In this document: positions 47,231-58,474 of the stretch, piece after piece | How the letters are laid out: the number at the start of each line of letters is the position of its first letter | How positions within the stretch are numbered: position 1 is the stretch's first letter | From: Larimichthys crocea | Lineage: Eukaryota; Chordata; Actinopteri; Sciaenidae | DNA length: 64,000 nt | Reading direction: 5' to 3' | NCBI RefSeq assembly: GCF_000972845.2 | Contig: NC_040018.1 | Span: forward strand, 4,303,022 to 4,367,021 | The notes under the pieces: generated by a model | What the model was told of the DNA's origin: nothing | The model's input: the letters and a program-made list of their open reading frames with translations, nothing else | The model's database searches: none | Program-made: the position numbers and the translations under genes

Positions 47231-47410
47231 GGGCGACTACGGCTGAGGGGGTAGAACCCCTAATCAGAAGATCAGTCATTCAATCTCTAAGTGTTCTTGG
47301 GGAAGCCAGTGCTGTCAGTGTATGAATGGGTGAATGTGATGTGTAGCGTAAACGCACCTTGAATGGTCAGCAGACCAGAAAGGCGCTAAGAAAGTCCATT
47401 CACCATTTAG
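47231..47410 (+). repeat. tRNA-derived SINE, second type
   Basis: The degenerate head GGCGACTACGGCTGAGGGGG and AATCAGAAGATCAGTCATTC correspond to A and B boxes. They are followed by GTGTTCTTGGGGAAGCC, GTGTATGAATGGGTGAATGT, GTAGCGTAAACGCACCTTGA and AAAGGCGCTAAGAAAGTCCA. The body pattern (TGAATGGGTGAATGTGATGT, then GCGCT and GTCCATT) is that of another common fish SINE, and it is shared with 61900. Confidence 0.75.
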
Positions 47411-48780
47411 TCATTTAGACACAAAACATGGTAAAATAAGATTGAAAAGTTTAACCCTTAGACTCAGATTTAGAAGCTGGGTACATGAAATAAACAAAGC
47501 CAGAACCCAACAGGTAGAGTATCAGAGTTTAGTCCATGAATCCACCTGGATAACCTCAGTTTCAGTGACATTTCAGGCTGACTGTGGAGGGTTTGACCGA
47601 TCTGAACATCTGTGATTGGTGTCTGCCAATGTGTGGCTCAACTACTCCACATGCCACAGGTCGCTGCATTTTATGTGCAACTGACAACCTTTGTCAAAAT
47701 ATACACGATTAACATGTAGCTTGTTGACAAATTTCAATTGCGTCTGGAAGGGAAAGCAAAGCGAACCAAAATCAAATCACCTGCGTCGGAAAAGCTTAAA
47801 TCAGTCAGAGTGCCCGACTGCATTTTAAACAGACATCTACATTTCCCAGCAATATGTAGAATACCTCCAGTCACAGAAAATACGCTAGTTTATATGTTCC
47901 TTCACACAGATGCTACTTTTTAAACCAATCTCTTTTTGGTTATAGTTGCCCATAACAATAGCACACATGATAACAGACATTACATATAGTAAAATGTTGC
48001 ATATCATACCATGTGGCAGGTGCATTACTTAGTGGTATAGTGTAAAAAAATAAAAAACATGCTGTTTATAAAGTCTGGTTTATTACTCATTGTCATTTTT
48101 CAGCTTCCAAACACTGCGTGTGTTGTCCCAGTGTTGCACTGCTGGAATGATAATACCTCCCCTTTTTTTGTGTGTGTGTAACATTTCAGCACATAATGTA
48201 CTTTGTTCACATTTTGTACACGATTGCACTAGATGCACCACTAGAATTAACAAGCAGAACCAAGGTGGGGTCTTTTTGGAAACAAATCCTCGTCCCTGGC
48301 ACAGCAGGAAATGCTGCACCTATTTTTAACCACAAACATGCAGTTTTTCAGCCGGGACACATGGGAGGGCTCCAATTAGCTCACAGGAAACCCACAGAGG
48401 CAAACACTGAGATAACTAATAATGTGTCTTTCCCCGCATGCTGACACACTGCACCAGAAGGAGAGAGAAAAAAAAAACACACACAAGTCAACATGTCTTG
48501 AAAGAGCTCAGGCTGAGAGGAAGAATCTGATTCTGATTATAAGATGTTTAGTGAACATCAACGTTTCATATATTATGTGTTATACAGTGTGTTATACAGT
48601 GCGCAGAGTGATTTAGGCGTTCGTGTGTATTTAGTAGACCGTCAAGGCCTTCACGTTTTTTCAAAAGTAACAGTTTGACAGGAAAAAGTGACTTTTTGTT
48701 GAATTAATTGATTTTAATTTGAATAATTTTGTTCTCAAATTTTTATAGATGCATAAATACATCAAGTCTGATATTTTCTT
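47411..48780. other. Unassigned stretch, no gene seen
   Basis: Frames at 48083-48444 overlap on both strands and have no domain. Confidence 0.4.
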
Positions 48781-49122
48781 TCATCCATTGTTTGACTTCT
48801 CATTTATTTATCCGCCCTTTATCTCATTCACACACTCACTGACTCTAATCCGTTCATCCATTGACTCCTTTCTCTCGTGTCCTGACTGACCCACTGATTC
48901 ATTCACTTATTCTTTCATTCCTTCATTCCTCTCCATTGATGAGTTTTATAAATCTTTCATTCACCAGCTGATCTGTTGAAACCGAGTCATTCATTCGTTC
49001 ATTTATTCACTGTTTATTTTTTTGTTTTTCTTCCATACACACATTCATCCAATAATTCTTCAGCTATATTTATTCATTTAATCAGTTATTCCCTGGTGGA
49101 CAGATTCATGCATTTAATATTT
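48781..49122. repeat. Degenerate TTCATTCA-rich tract, left part
   Basis: Words such as TTCATTC, TCATCCATTGA, CATTCACTTATTC and CATTCATTCG recur every 10-20 bp without exact periodicity. The tract resumes at 49495 after an inserted LTR. Confidence 0.65.
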
Positions 49123-49126
49123 ACTT

Positions 49127-49486
49127 TGTTACGACCCCTCCCTTTCTGCCCACCATGAGGCAGGTGATTGGTTCCTGCAGGTGCTGGCAGTCAGGGAGTG
49201 GCCTTCCACCAGGTTATAAATGCCACTCACCATTCATTCTCTCTCTCTCTCTCTCTCTCTCTGCTCCACATTGCTCCTGGTTTTTGGGTTTGTCTTGGGT
49301 TTGTTTCCTTTTTGCATTCAACAGACACACATACATTCCTCACCCATCCATACATTACATTCACTACTGATACTGCCACTCTCCACGCCTCAAGTAGTTG
49401 TGGGTAATTTACAACAAACATTCTTTATTCTTCACTAACCTTTGACCTCATCGCCTTTGTCACATATCTTGAGCCAGTTTGTGACA
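49127..49486 (+). mobile_element. Solo LTR, Gypsy-type, with 4-bp target duplication
   Basis: It begins TGTTACGACCCC and ends TTGTGACA, and is flanked by ACTT on both sides (49123-49126 and 49487-49490). TGGCAGTCAGGGAGTGGCC is followed by the TATA-like GGTTATAAATGCC (49213), a promoter-like layout for an LTR. A (CT)n at 49239-49262 follows. No primer-binding site or gag/pol follows, so it is a solo LTR left by recombination. Assignment to Gypsy rests on the remembered form of this LTR class. Confidence 0.75.
49239..49262. repeat. (CT)n microsatellite inside the LTR
   Basis: Twelve CT units just downstream of the TATA-like box. Confidence 0.95.
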
Positions 49487-49490
49487 ACTT

Positions 49491-49636
49491 TGATACACAG
49501 ACTCAACATTCATTCATTCTTAAGTTATTTTCATTTATATATTCACACATTTAGTCATTCATTCATTCACATTTATACAGACACACGCACACACATTTAA
49601 ATTCACATAATATACCAAACTGCACCTGCATCACAT
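49491..49636. repeat. Degenerate TTCATTCA-rich tract, right part
   Basis: CATTCATTCATTC and TTCATTCATTCACATTT continue the tract interrupted by the LTR at 49127. Confidence 0.6.
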
Positions 49637-49641
49637 ACTTG

Positions 49642-50115
49642 TGTGGTGTCTAGGCTGGGGGTTGGGCTCCAGGTGCTCTCATTACAGGGATGGGTGTGGT
49701 GCTGTGGAGCTGTCTGCACACACCTGAAGCTGATCATCATCTCGAGCAGTATTTAGAGGCTGGCCTCCTGCATGCTGCTGCCAGATTGTCACCGCGTAAT
49801 GGTAGATCAACCAGGCTCCTCATAAGACTTTGTAAACTAAGATTTATCTGAGTATTGACTTTTATTTCTGACTCCAGCTCTTCGCCCTCCTCACCACCAG
49901 GCTTCTGCACCAGTCCGCCCCAGCCTAAACCCCTTGACGGCCTCTCCCTACCTCGTCCCCGGCTCAAGCTCCCCCCGTGAGCTCCCCTGCCCCTGCTGCC
50001 TTCCTGGGGCCCGTGGCACCCCCTGCCCCTTTTTCCCGTGGTCTAATAAACGGCTGCTTATTTGGCAAACTCTGCTCCTCTGCATTTTTGGGTCCACTAC
50101 CAGCGAGACACCACA
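49642..50115 (+). mobile_element. Solo LTR, Gypsy-type, with 5-bp target duplication
   Basis: It begins TGTGGTGTCTAGGCTGGGG and ends GCGAGACACCACA, with exact ACTTG on both sides (49637-49641 and 50116-50120). The left part contains CACACCTGAAGCTGATCATC and a TATA-like GTATTTAGAGG (49749). The right part is C-rich and has a polyadenylation signal AATAAA at 50045-50050. This is the usual U3-R-U5 layout. There is no internal retroelement sequence. The right flank is the start of a DR copy. Confidence 0.85.
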
Positions 50116-50440
50116 ACTTGGGCTGAATGAAGCCTGGGTGCTTAAACAAGCTACCTGTAACAGCATCCACCTGTCAATCAAAGTGGCCATGGTCCTAATT
50201 ATTAAGGCACTTTAAGCCTTAATATAATTTGAACAGGGGGTTTTCAGACTCAGCACAGTTGTCATGAATGAGGAAATTAGCTATAGAGACCAAAACTGTT
50301 TTTTGTACCAGGCTGTAAACATGTTTATTTCTGCTGTGAAGTTGGACATTTTAACATGGGGACTTATGGAAGACTGACTCGTTCTGCAGCCAGCCTCAAG
50401 TGGATGTTTGAATAGTTGCAGTGCGATGACGGCTGATATT
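50116..50440 (+). repeat. Dispersed repeat DR, copy I, left and core part
   Basis: From ACTTGGGCTGAATGAAGCC through CACCTGTCAATCAAAGTGG and the core to CAGCCTCAAGTGGATGTTTG. It then breaks off at a hAT-like fragment. Confidence 0.88.
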
Positions 50441-50445
50441 AGCAA

Positions 50446-50600
50446 CCTTACATACAACCACTTTCATTTGCATACTACACAGTGGTTTAGATTGATATGA
50501 GGTTGCCAAAATATAAAAATTTTTTCATTTTAAATTAGAAAGTCGTTGGACGGCCACCTGGCTCCACCAGTTTTGGCCCCCAGGCCTTAAGTTGAGACTA
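50446..50600 (+). mobile_element. hAT-like terminal fragment
   Basis: It contains CATACTACACAGTGGTTTAG, ATTGATATGAGG and ends with TTTTGGCCCCCAGGCCTTAA. GGCCCCCAGGCCTT-type ends occur in fish hAT elements. The same string appears inverted at 56916-56986. Confidence 0.5.
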
Positions 50601-50695
50601 GCCAGCCTCAAATGGACGTTTGAGGAACTGCAGTTTTTGGCACTTTGACATTGGCTTCACTTCACAGCCACGGAGGTTGCTGCTCGACTCCCATG
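50601..50695 (+). repeat. Dispersed repeat DR, right-end piece
   Basis: AGCCTCAAATGGACGTTTGA, GGAACTGCAGTTTTTGGCAC, GGCTTCACTTCACAGCC and GGAGGTTGCTGCTCG form the right end of the family. It restates the segment where copy I breaks off, so this may be a second copy. Confidence 0.85.
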
Positions 50696-53600
50696 GTTAA
50701 AATAAAAGACCGAACTTGAGACCACATCTTAAAGAGGTTAATCCTCCTATTTAACTGCTGTGAGCAAATCTACTGTCTGCTGCAATCCCAGTCACAAGAA
50801 ACTGATGAAAAACACCACTGTCATAAACAAGGTAAGACAGCTAGGATTATTAATAATTACCAAGAATGATCTGAAAGAAGAGATTAAGTGAAGGCGTGAT
50901 ATTATCTGCACTGATGACAGATTTACTTCATTGTCTCAGTCACAGTTAAGAAGGCGTTTCACACCTCGAACCGTTAAAGGCAATAAAATTCAGTCTTATC
51001 TCAAGTGCAGAATAAAAAGATGGGCTCGTGGGCACATCTGATTATTAAAATGAGAGTAGTGATCTTCTTGATTATTAAAGTGTATTTTCACTCAGTCTGA
51101 GTCAGAAGCGTAATTTCAAGACACTTTCTATGATAGTGTTTGCAGAAGATCTCCAGCCCACACAAAGAAATACTGTGGCTGCAGGAAAAATCAACAAATC
51201 AACCATTTGTTAACAGTAAAAATTAAATGGAATTTTCCATCAGTGCTGTGGTAGCAATTTAAATCTGCCAACTGCAGAGTCTAACGTCTAATGAAGAGGC
51301 AGAAAACCATGACTGTATAAAACCAGGAGTTGGCTGCAGGGAGAAAGGATTTACTGTTAGTGGCCTGAGAAGTAAAACAAAAATCCTAAAAGAGGACGTT
51401 GTGGTTTTTCTGCATAATCCAACAGACGTCAGTGAAAGCCTTCCAAAATAGCTGCGTGGACCTGGCCCAAGGAAAATGAAACCGCAAAGTCCCTCGAACA
51501 TAAAGATGTTTTTCACCCTCTGAGGTACGAGCGAAGCCAGTTGTCCACTGGGAGAATTATTTCCACATCCTGTTTTTAATAACACGTTGTTGCGTTTAAA
51601 AAAATCAACTGCCAAATATATGAAAACATAACTCTTTACACAAGCAGTCCTAGAAGTTATTGGCGCGCTGCCTTATCATTAACTGATGTCAGAGCCATGA
51701 AAGAATAACCAAACAAACCAAATGAGAGTTCAGTAAGTCATGATTGAAGCCACTGATGATGAAATGAGCCGAGCTGTTTATCCTTCTACTTTCATAACTC
51801 ATAATATCATATTATAATGTTTGTCAAAGTGTAAAGGTCATGACTATTTACCTAAGACTTGCACAGATTTCACAGCGAAGCACCACACCAGGCACCACAC
51901 TCATACGCTTAAAGATAACATGTAACAAAAGCCACGAAAAGCTAAATTTAACCATAGTTCTCACCTCGAAAGAAGCCATCAAGAACACACTAATTGGAAC
52001 CAAACTGCATAGGATGAGCAGAGAGAGACAAGAAGCAGAAAGGCATGATAACAGATTATCTGAATGAGAGGTAAAGTCGCATAAATAAATTAAAACCGAC
52101 CTGCTGCAGCAAATGAAATCAAAAGGAAAACACAAACTGTGGAAGCCGGTGGGAGGGTGTGTGTGTGTTGTGTGTACTGTAAGTGTGTGTGTGATCAAAG
52201 AGGGGAACGGAGAGGAAGGGAGGCTGCGATGTGCAGCGGAGGGAAAAAACAGTCGAGTAGTTTGGTTAATCGCACGGGTCTCAAGTTCACATTCGGCAGA
52301 TATTTTGCAGAAGACAGAAGTTCTTTGAGCAAACTTGGCAGCTCATGTGAAACTTCAGAGGCATTTCGAGGAACAGTGGCTCAATTCGACCACCAGTCCA
52401 ACAGTGTACCGTCCAGGTGCTTCATCTTGACAGTATGACCTCAGAAGGCAACATGTGGCAAATATGTTGGATATATGTGGAGGAAACATTCACAACACCA
52501 CTTAAAAACTGAAAAACCAGCACCTGAAAACCTATTTAAAATGCCACGTCTCTTTTATTCTGTGTAGTGTGTAAAATAAAGTTTTTACTGGGCCGATCTA
52601 TATTTACATTTACCATAGAGACATGAGGGTAGTCTCAGTCTCCTCGTGTAATTCTCTGCAAGAACACGAATAAACATACGAAGCATGGGAAGTCTTTTTC
52701 TTTGTTGCCTAAATCTAACCACTCACAGGACTCAAGACTCGGGACGGGAGTCAAAATGTTGCGCTTTGTACTCCTTTTCTATGATTTCTGTGCAAAAATG
52801 TAGCCAAAAACAAAAGTAATTGAACATATCCCAGGCAGCAATTACTTTCCCTATCACATTATTCAGAAAACAAATTAGTAGAGTACAAACATCATTTCTT
52901 GGAGACAGACATGGAGAGAAAAAAAAAACACTTGCTGGAGATAAATTGTGTAAGAACTGGTTGGTAGATATTTCAGTAGCAATGATTCACCCGTTGGCCA
53001 GCTGCTGCTTTGAATTAATTTCTATAAAACGCTCTTCCTTCCCCTCAGCTCCCTATTTCTGTTTACAGTGACAGTTCCCTGTAGAGAGAAGCGACACAGA
53101 CAATGTCTAACACCCGCTGTGATGTCTCTTTTATAAAGTTACTCAGCTAACCAGTGAGCAATTACATTATTAAGGTGTTATGCAAATATGAGGTCCAAGA
53201 TATCAAATGCAAAAAGACGAAATCAGCGAGAAACAACTTAAAATTTCCACATAAACACATCACAAAGACAGTTAACCCTCCAGTTCATCAGAGAACTGTC
53301 ACTCAATGAGCATTTTACTCAACCTACTCAACCAACACACAGCTCTATCTCAAAAACCGAAAGGAATTGACAATGACAAGCTGCTTTCATTTTAAAAAAC
53401 ACAACCTCCTCTTAAATTTAATGCCAAATATGTGTCATTTATAGCTTTTTAGTAGTAAGTAAGTAATTAAATATTTGCAAAAAAAAAAACAAAAAAACAT
53501 CTAAACTAAACTAAAAACTAAAGCCGTCATAAATAGTTATTTTGTTTATAGGAATAAAGAACAGCACCGCTCCATGAGAAAGATAAACAACACCCGATTT

Positions 53601-54889
53601 ATATGTGGAAAAGTCAACACGAGCCGCCGACTCTTCTGTGAACCTTCCCCCAGAAAACAGCCGGTTAAGTCCCGCTCTGAACGGATAGTGATTATGTGAT
53701 GAAATTTCAAGCAACCCACATTGTTGTAATAGACAACAGTGATGTGGTAATGGTGTCTTTGTGTCTTTGGCAACTTTTATGAGAAAAGACCTGGTCAGTT
53801 CTCTCTGCCGACTCTTTGGCGAACCCAGGTTATTGATGAAAACTTAAACTATCTACAGTATAAAACTCAAAAAGAATCAACCTGTGGATGCAGATTTGGG
53901 AGAAGACACAAGGGCTCGGGTACTTGGATGTAAATAACAGCTGCACCACTGGATCTCAGAGCACGTCGAGCCTGAAAGTGACCGCAAACGGATCGCCAGG
54001 AGCTGTCCTCACCAGCAGAAACGGGGGCACTTGACTCAAACACCGGTAGTGGTGTAGCTAGGACTCAGGGGATGTCGAACTCAATGGGGAACGGAGGGAT
54101 ACGGAAAGAGCAACCACAATAACCTTTCAGAACTTTATTTTCAGTGTTTTAATACTCTGGGAATTATTTTTAAATGACGAGCGCTCCCTTGTGCTTTAGA
54201 GAAATCTAAAATGGGCTCTCCGAGGGTTAAAACACATGACCACAAAACCAACACAAAAACACAGTCGCTATGTTGCTCCAGGCAAACCAGTAACTGCTGA
54301 GTAAATCACCCACATAAGAGTCCATCCATTCATTATCTGCACCCAAACCAAAGACCTTCTTGCTGTGAGATAATAGTGATAAACACCGAGCCACTGTGCC
54401 TTCCCACATACATAATGATAGCTACATCACACACAAAGAAGAACCGTGACACTGAAGGTGAGCATCATGAACAGGTGCTTCTTAAAATGAAACTAACAGA
54501 AGCAACGGCAACAATAAAGCCAATAATCTTTGTAATAATTACAATTCATTTATCTTCAAAGCCAAAGATGGCTTCACTGTGCCACTGCGCTCTGCATCTT
54601 TCATCATTACCGTGCACACAAACATCGTGATTCTCCAACCCTTTCAGTGTAAAACAGGCACACGGTGAATGTTATTGTTTGTGGCACTCATCAGTCTCAC
54701 CTCCAACCTCCTGCCCTCTCTGTAACTCCCATCGGAGCGTGTGAATCGGCACTAAGGCGCTATGGTACACAGTCACTCTTGTGCACAATTACAAATCAAA
54801 CCATTTGCATGAATCGAGATGAAGTGTGTGTGGGGGGTGATCTCGGGTCTTCGCAGGCCATGAAACTGACTCATCTTCATGTAAGCGAG
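50696..54889. other. Unassigned stretch of about 4.2 kb, no gene seen
   Basis: AT-rich to balanced. A short imperfect (GT)n lies at 52158-52192. Open frames up to 118 codons (51259-51615, minus) have no recognisable domain. Confidence 0.4.
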
Positions 54890-55150
54890 TCAAGCTCCGG
54901 CGTGCTCATTGGTTACGTACAGCACTGGCGTGTGCGCATACACAACTGCACATCCCTGCACACGTGCACACACTGTGAGATACACCCCAGGCCCTTTTTA
55001 GAGCGAGCATTAGTCACTCCACATAAAAGCACAGAGTCGCAGCAATACAGGAGAGCAGAGAGAGAACGAGTGGGAGACAAGGTCTGTAGAGGTCTGGTCG
55101 TGGCAGCCATTTTCCAACACGCACAATCGCTGCTCGACCAGGACAAAAGC
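54890..55150 (+). promoter_or_regulatory. Promoter-like block
   Basis: Denser in CpG than its surroundings. An inverted CCAAT box (ATTGGTTA, 54908), a TATA-like CATAAAAGC (55022) and a YY1-like GCCATTTT (55107) occur in order over 200 bp. A 162-codon open frame (54665-55153) overlaps it but has no domain. This is motif-based inference only. Confidence 0.2.
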
Positions 55151-56190
55151 TGAGAGAGCTTTAACATTCGAGGGCCGGCTTCAAGTTTACATAACGGTGA
55201 TCGATACAAGAGGAGACGCCCCCTGATCCAGGCTCATCTAGGATTTGTGTTTTCCATGTCCACGCCGGCCTAGACTGACCATGGGGTGAAACTCGAGGTC
55301 ATCTGACGGTAATAGATGTTGACTGCGCACGTGGCACTTACATAACTGGATATTACCTATCAGCGTTTAACATTAACAGTTGTCAGACTGTGTAGAACAA
55401 GCAAGGAGAACTATGTGTACAATACACTGAATAATGCTCCGATCTGATCTGAATTCAAGCCAAAGTTGTCTTTTGTCGAACAGCACAATAAGTGAATAAT
55501 ATACCATGCGTCTGTAATGTCTGTTAGATAATGGTGATATACTGTGCACTGACGGTGCTATCGAAGTGTGAAAGATTGTAATCGTGGAAACGTTTTGTCT
55601 AGCTGCTGATATCGGACAGAGCAAGGGGAAAAAAATGGAAGAAAAACAACCAGATTTTGGATAAAGGCAGGAGAGGGATTGTCCCGAGTGTTCTCGGCTT
55701 TGCTGCATGATATTGTGCGTGACGAAGAATCAATGTAGAGTTCAGTGCGCTGAGACTGAACTGCAGACAGAGGTTTTGCAGAAAAGCAAAAAGTGAGTAA
55801 GATAGAGCAAACAGAGTGCAAAGATTTCCAGTTAAAGCACAGTATAAACCTACGTTTTAAGGTGGTTTGACAACTATTAAAAAATAAATATGTAGCTCAC
55901 TGAGTTACAAAGTTACAAAGTTACAAAGTTACAAGCTGATGTGAGTGAAGTTGATCCCACACTGCACCACAACAGTTAAACAGATTTCTGGAAACATCCT
56001 CAGTGGATAATTAGTTTGATGAGTGTGAAAAGTGGTTAAAAATAGTTTGTCCCGTGTCCATCATCTCGCATGAATCACTCAGTCAAAAAGAGATTATGTG
56101 CGCTGACAGCGAACACTGCACGTCACTATCCCGACTGCTCAACTGACGAATCTTCTAGGAGGAACTTAAAGCTGCAGTAATTGATCCGTG
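55151..56190. other. Unassigned stretch with short tandem repeat
   Basis: It contains an 8-bp tandem array at 55903-55934. Two overlapping minus-strand frames (55373-55821) have no domain. Confidence 0.4.
55903..55934. repeat. (GTTACAAA)4 tandem repeat
   Basis: Four copies of the 8-bp unit GTTACAAA, the last one partial. Confidence 0.95.
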
Positions 56191-56420
56191 CATTAACATT
56201 TAGTCATTTAGCTGACGCTTTTTACGCAAAGCGACTTACAAAGGGAAACAAAAAAGGATATGTTAGTGCAACAATAAGTAATACTCGCATAAAAACAAGT
56301 GATCGTTCCAGAAGTCCAGTTGTTGGTAGTGTCAGGAGAGGAGATGCCCTGTGACGAGATGGGTCTTCGGGAGGTTTTTAAAAGTAGAGAGGGACTTAAC
56401 GGAACACATGCCTGCATAAG
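56191..56420 (-). repeat. Retroposon-like fragment, reverse orientation
   Basis: ACATTTAGTCATTTAGCTGA and CGCTTTTTACGCAAAGCGAC then TTACAA is a familiar string at the end of interspersed repeats in fish, read here in reverse. GATGGGTCTTCGGGAGGTTT farther in fits the same family. Class is not resolved. Confidence 0.55.
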
Positions 56421-56915
56421 GGGAACATTATCATTCAATTGGAGTCATGTATCTGTGCAGCTGATGAAATTAAGTCCATTGTTTTCTATCCTCCACTAAC
56501 TCCAGAGAAATATCTGCCTCTGCTGTTTGTTGTAGGACACATAGTGTACAGTGGGTTCATTAGAGCTTGTTTGCTGTAAATAGGATTGATGGGAGCAGTC
56601 AATTTGCAGCCCAGAACTCTCCACAGAGATGGTCATAATGTTGTGCAATAAATACACATTGCATTAATCATCATTAAATGAAGTAGTCTACGTAAAAGGT
56701 GACGGTCCCCTCCACATTGCTGCTGTGACACTTTCCAGGCCGGACAAAAATTAATTTTCTACAGGATGTTATGTTGCTTAAGTTAAGGCTGCATGAGATG
56801 TATGCTGTAGCCTAATATAGCAGAACTACATTAATCTCTAAAGGCGACTCCTGGATTATATTATTCAGCAGAATTTTACAGTTTTTTTTTTTTATAAAAC
56901 TTCAAGTATATAATG
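56421..56915. other. Unassigned stretch, no gene seen
   Basis: A T-run lies at 56882-56893, next to the hAT-like fragment. Nothing else was recognised. Confidence 0.4.
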
Positions 56916-56986
56916 CTCAACTTAAGGCCTGGGGGCCAAAACTTCATATCAATCTAAACCACTGTGTAGTATGCAAATGAAAGTTA
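56916..56986 (-). mobile_element. hAT-like terminal fragment, inverted relative to 50446
   Basis: It begins CTCAACTTAAGGCCTGGGGG and continues with ATATCAATCTAAACCACTGT and GTAGTATGCAAATGAAAG. These are the reverse complement of strings at 50455-50600. Confidence 0.5.
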
Positions 56987-56989
56987 AGA

Positions 56990-57297
56990 GCAAGCAGTAA
57001 CCTCCAATGGCTGTGAGTAAAGCCAGATGTGTCAAAAACTGCAACTACTCAAACATCTACTTGAGGCTGGCTGCAGAACCAGTCAGTCTCCATAAGTCCC
57101 TATGTTAAAAATGTCCAACTTCACAGCAGAAATAAACATGTTTACAGCCTGGTACAAAAACAGTTTTGGTCTCTATAGCAAATTTTTCAGTTCATGACAA
57201 CTGTACTGAGGGTGACGAGCCACATTTTTGCCGATTTTTAGATTAGCCGGGAGGCGGAACAGGCAGGACTGCCAATATGGCGTCAAACAGAGCCAGA
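56990..57297 (-). repeat. Dispersed repeat DR, copy J
   Basis: Read on the minus strand it has GCCATATTGGCAGTCCTGCC, GTTCCGCCTCCCGGCTAATC and the core with TAGAGACCAAAACTG. It ends with GTAGATGTTTGAGTAGTTGC and GGAGGTTACTGCTTGC. Confidence 0.88.
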
Positions 57298-58474
57298 GTA
57301 TATTAGTATTTGTTTATTAACTGGCCCATGGCCTACTGTCTTTTTTCAAATGTGGCCCCCAAGCTCTATATTTATATATACAGCATGCACACCTATTGTA
57401 TTCCCCTACTTGTATGTATACACAGTGATAATTCTGTTTACTCTGACCTGCCTTTGTTCAGATTTGTTGTAGCTGTACGGCTTTTTATATTTCCATTTCT
57501 TTTAGAACTCTGTGTGACATTGAGAGCAACCAAAAACCAGACTCAAACCCCTTGTCTGTGTGCCTGTTCCGTTTATGTAATATGATGTAGACAATGACAG
57601 CACATTAATGTGACACCATCCCCATGTCATCAGGTCTTGTTTGTCCTACACGAGTCCTTGGTGCGCAGGAAAAGGAGAATTTGCCTGTTGTCTAATCTAA
57701 TCGTGGCGTAGCTTCGGTTATTTTTAGACAAACTGTTTTAAGAGCACGCTGTCTGCATTTAATTGCTGTTCCGACCGCCACCGATCCAACGAGAGATTAT
57801 GGAAACAAACACCGAAATCAAACGAATCGATAACTGATCGATCCTTTTGTCAGGCAAAGACGCTGACAGTCAGAAGACATAAAGTTATACAGACTACAAA
57901 GTGATTTCAGACAAACTGATGTGACCATAATGTGACATTACGTAAGCAGGAACAGGATATGGCCGCGTTCTTTCCAAACAAAGTGAGAGTTTGTGCGTGT
58001 ACAGTGTCATGCCTAAACCCACTATTTGACTTTTATTTAGTTCATTTCACTGCTACAACTAGCAAACTCTTTCCAAATAAGATATGTACATCAAACAAAT
58101 CCAATAAGCAGGACCATACGGCCTGTTATTTAGAGAGCAGCAGAGGTGAGACAATCAGAATTCAAATACAAATACAATGAAACGTTATTTATTTATTTAT
58201 TTGTTAGTTATCTCATCTGTTCTCAAAGCCAATTGTTCAGGTCATATTTCGTGAATTTGAACAAAAGACAGCGGCACCTTAAGACCGTTTAATCAACTTA
58301 ATTCTGTTTCACAAACTCTTTGACACTTCATGGTGACATAATCCACCAACACCATCTGCTTTTCTCTGCACTCTTTATCACCTGCAGCGACCAATGTAAC
58401 AGTCAGTGAAGCTGCAGTGTTGATTTTTAATTCTTGCTTTGCCATTTTCCGTAATCCTTTTTTCAAAACACTTT
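57298..58474. other. Unassigned stretch, no gene seen
   Basis: An ATTT-rich array (58184-58205) lies here. Nothing else was recognised. Confidence 0.4.

Noticed and set aside
47231..47300. Possible second tRNA gene
   Set aside because: The box sequences are degenerate and the downstream part is a SINE body.
54665..55153. 162-codon frame as a gene
   Set aside because: No domain and no homologous pattern. I kept only the underlying promoter-like words as a weak regulatory call.
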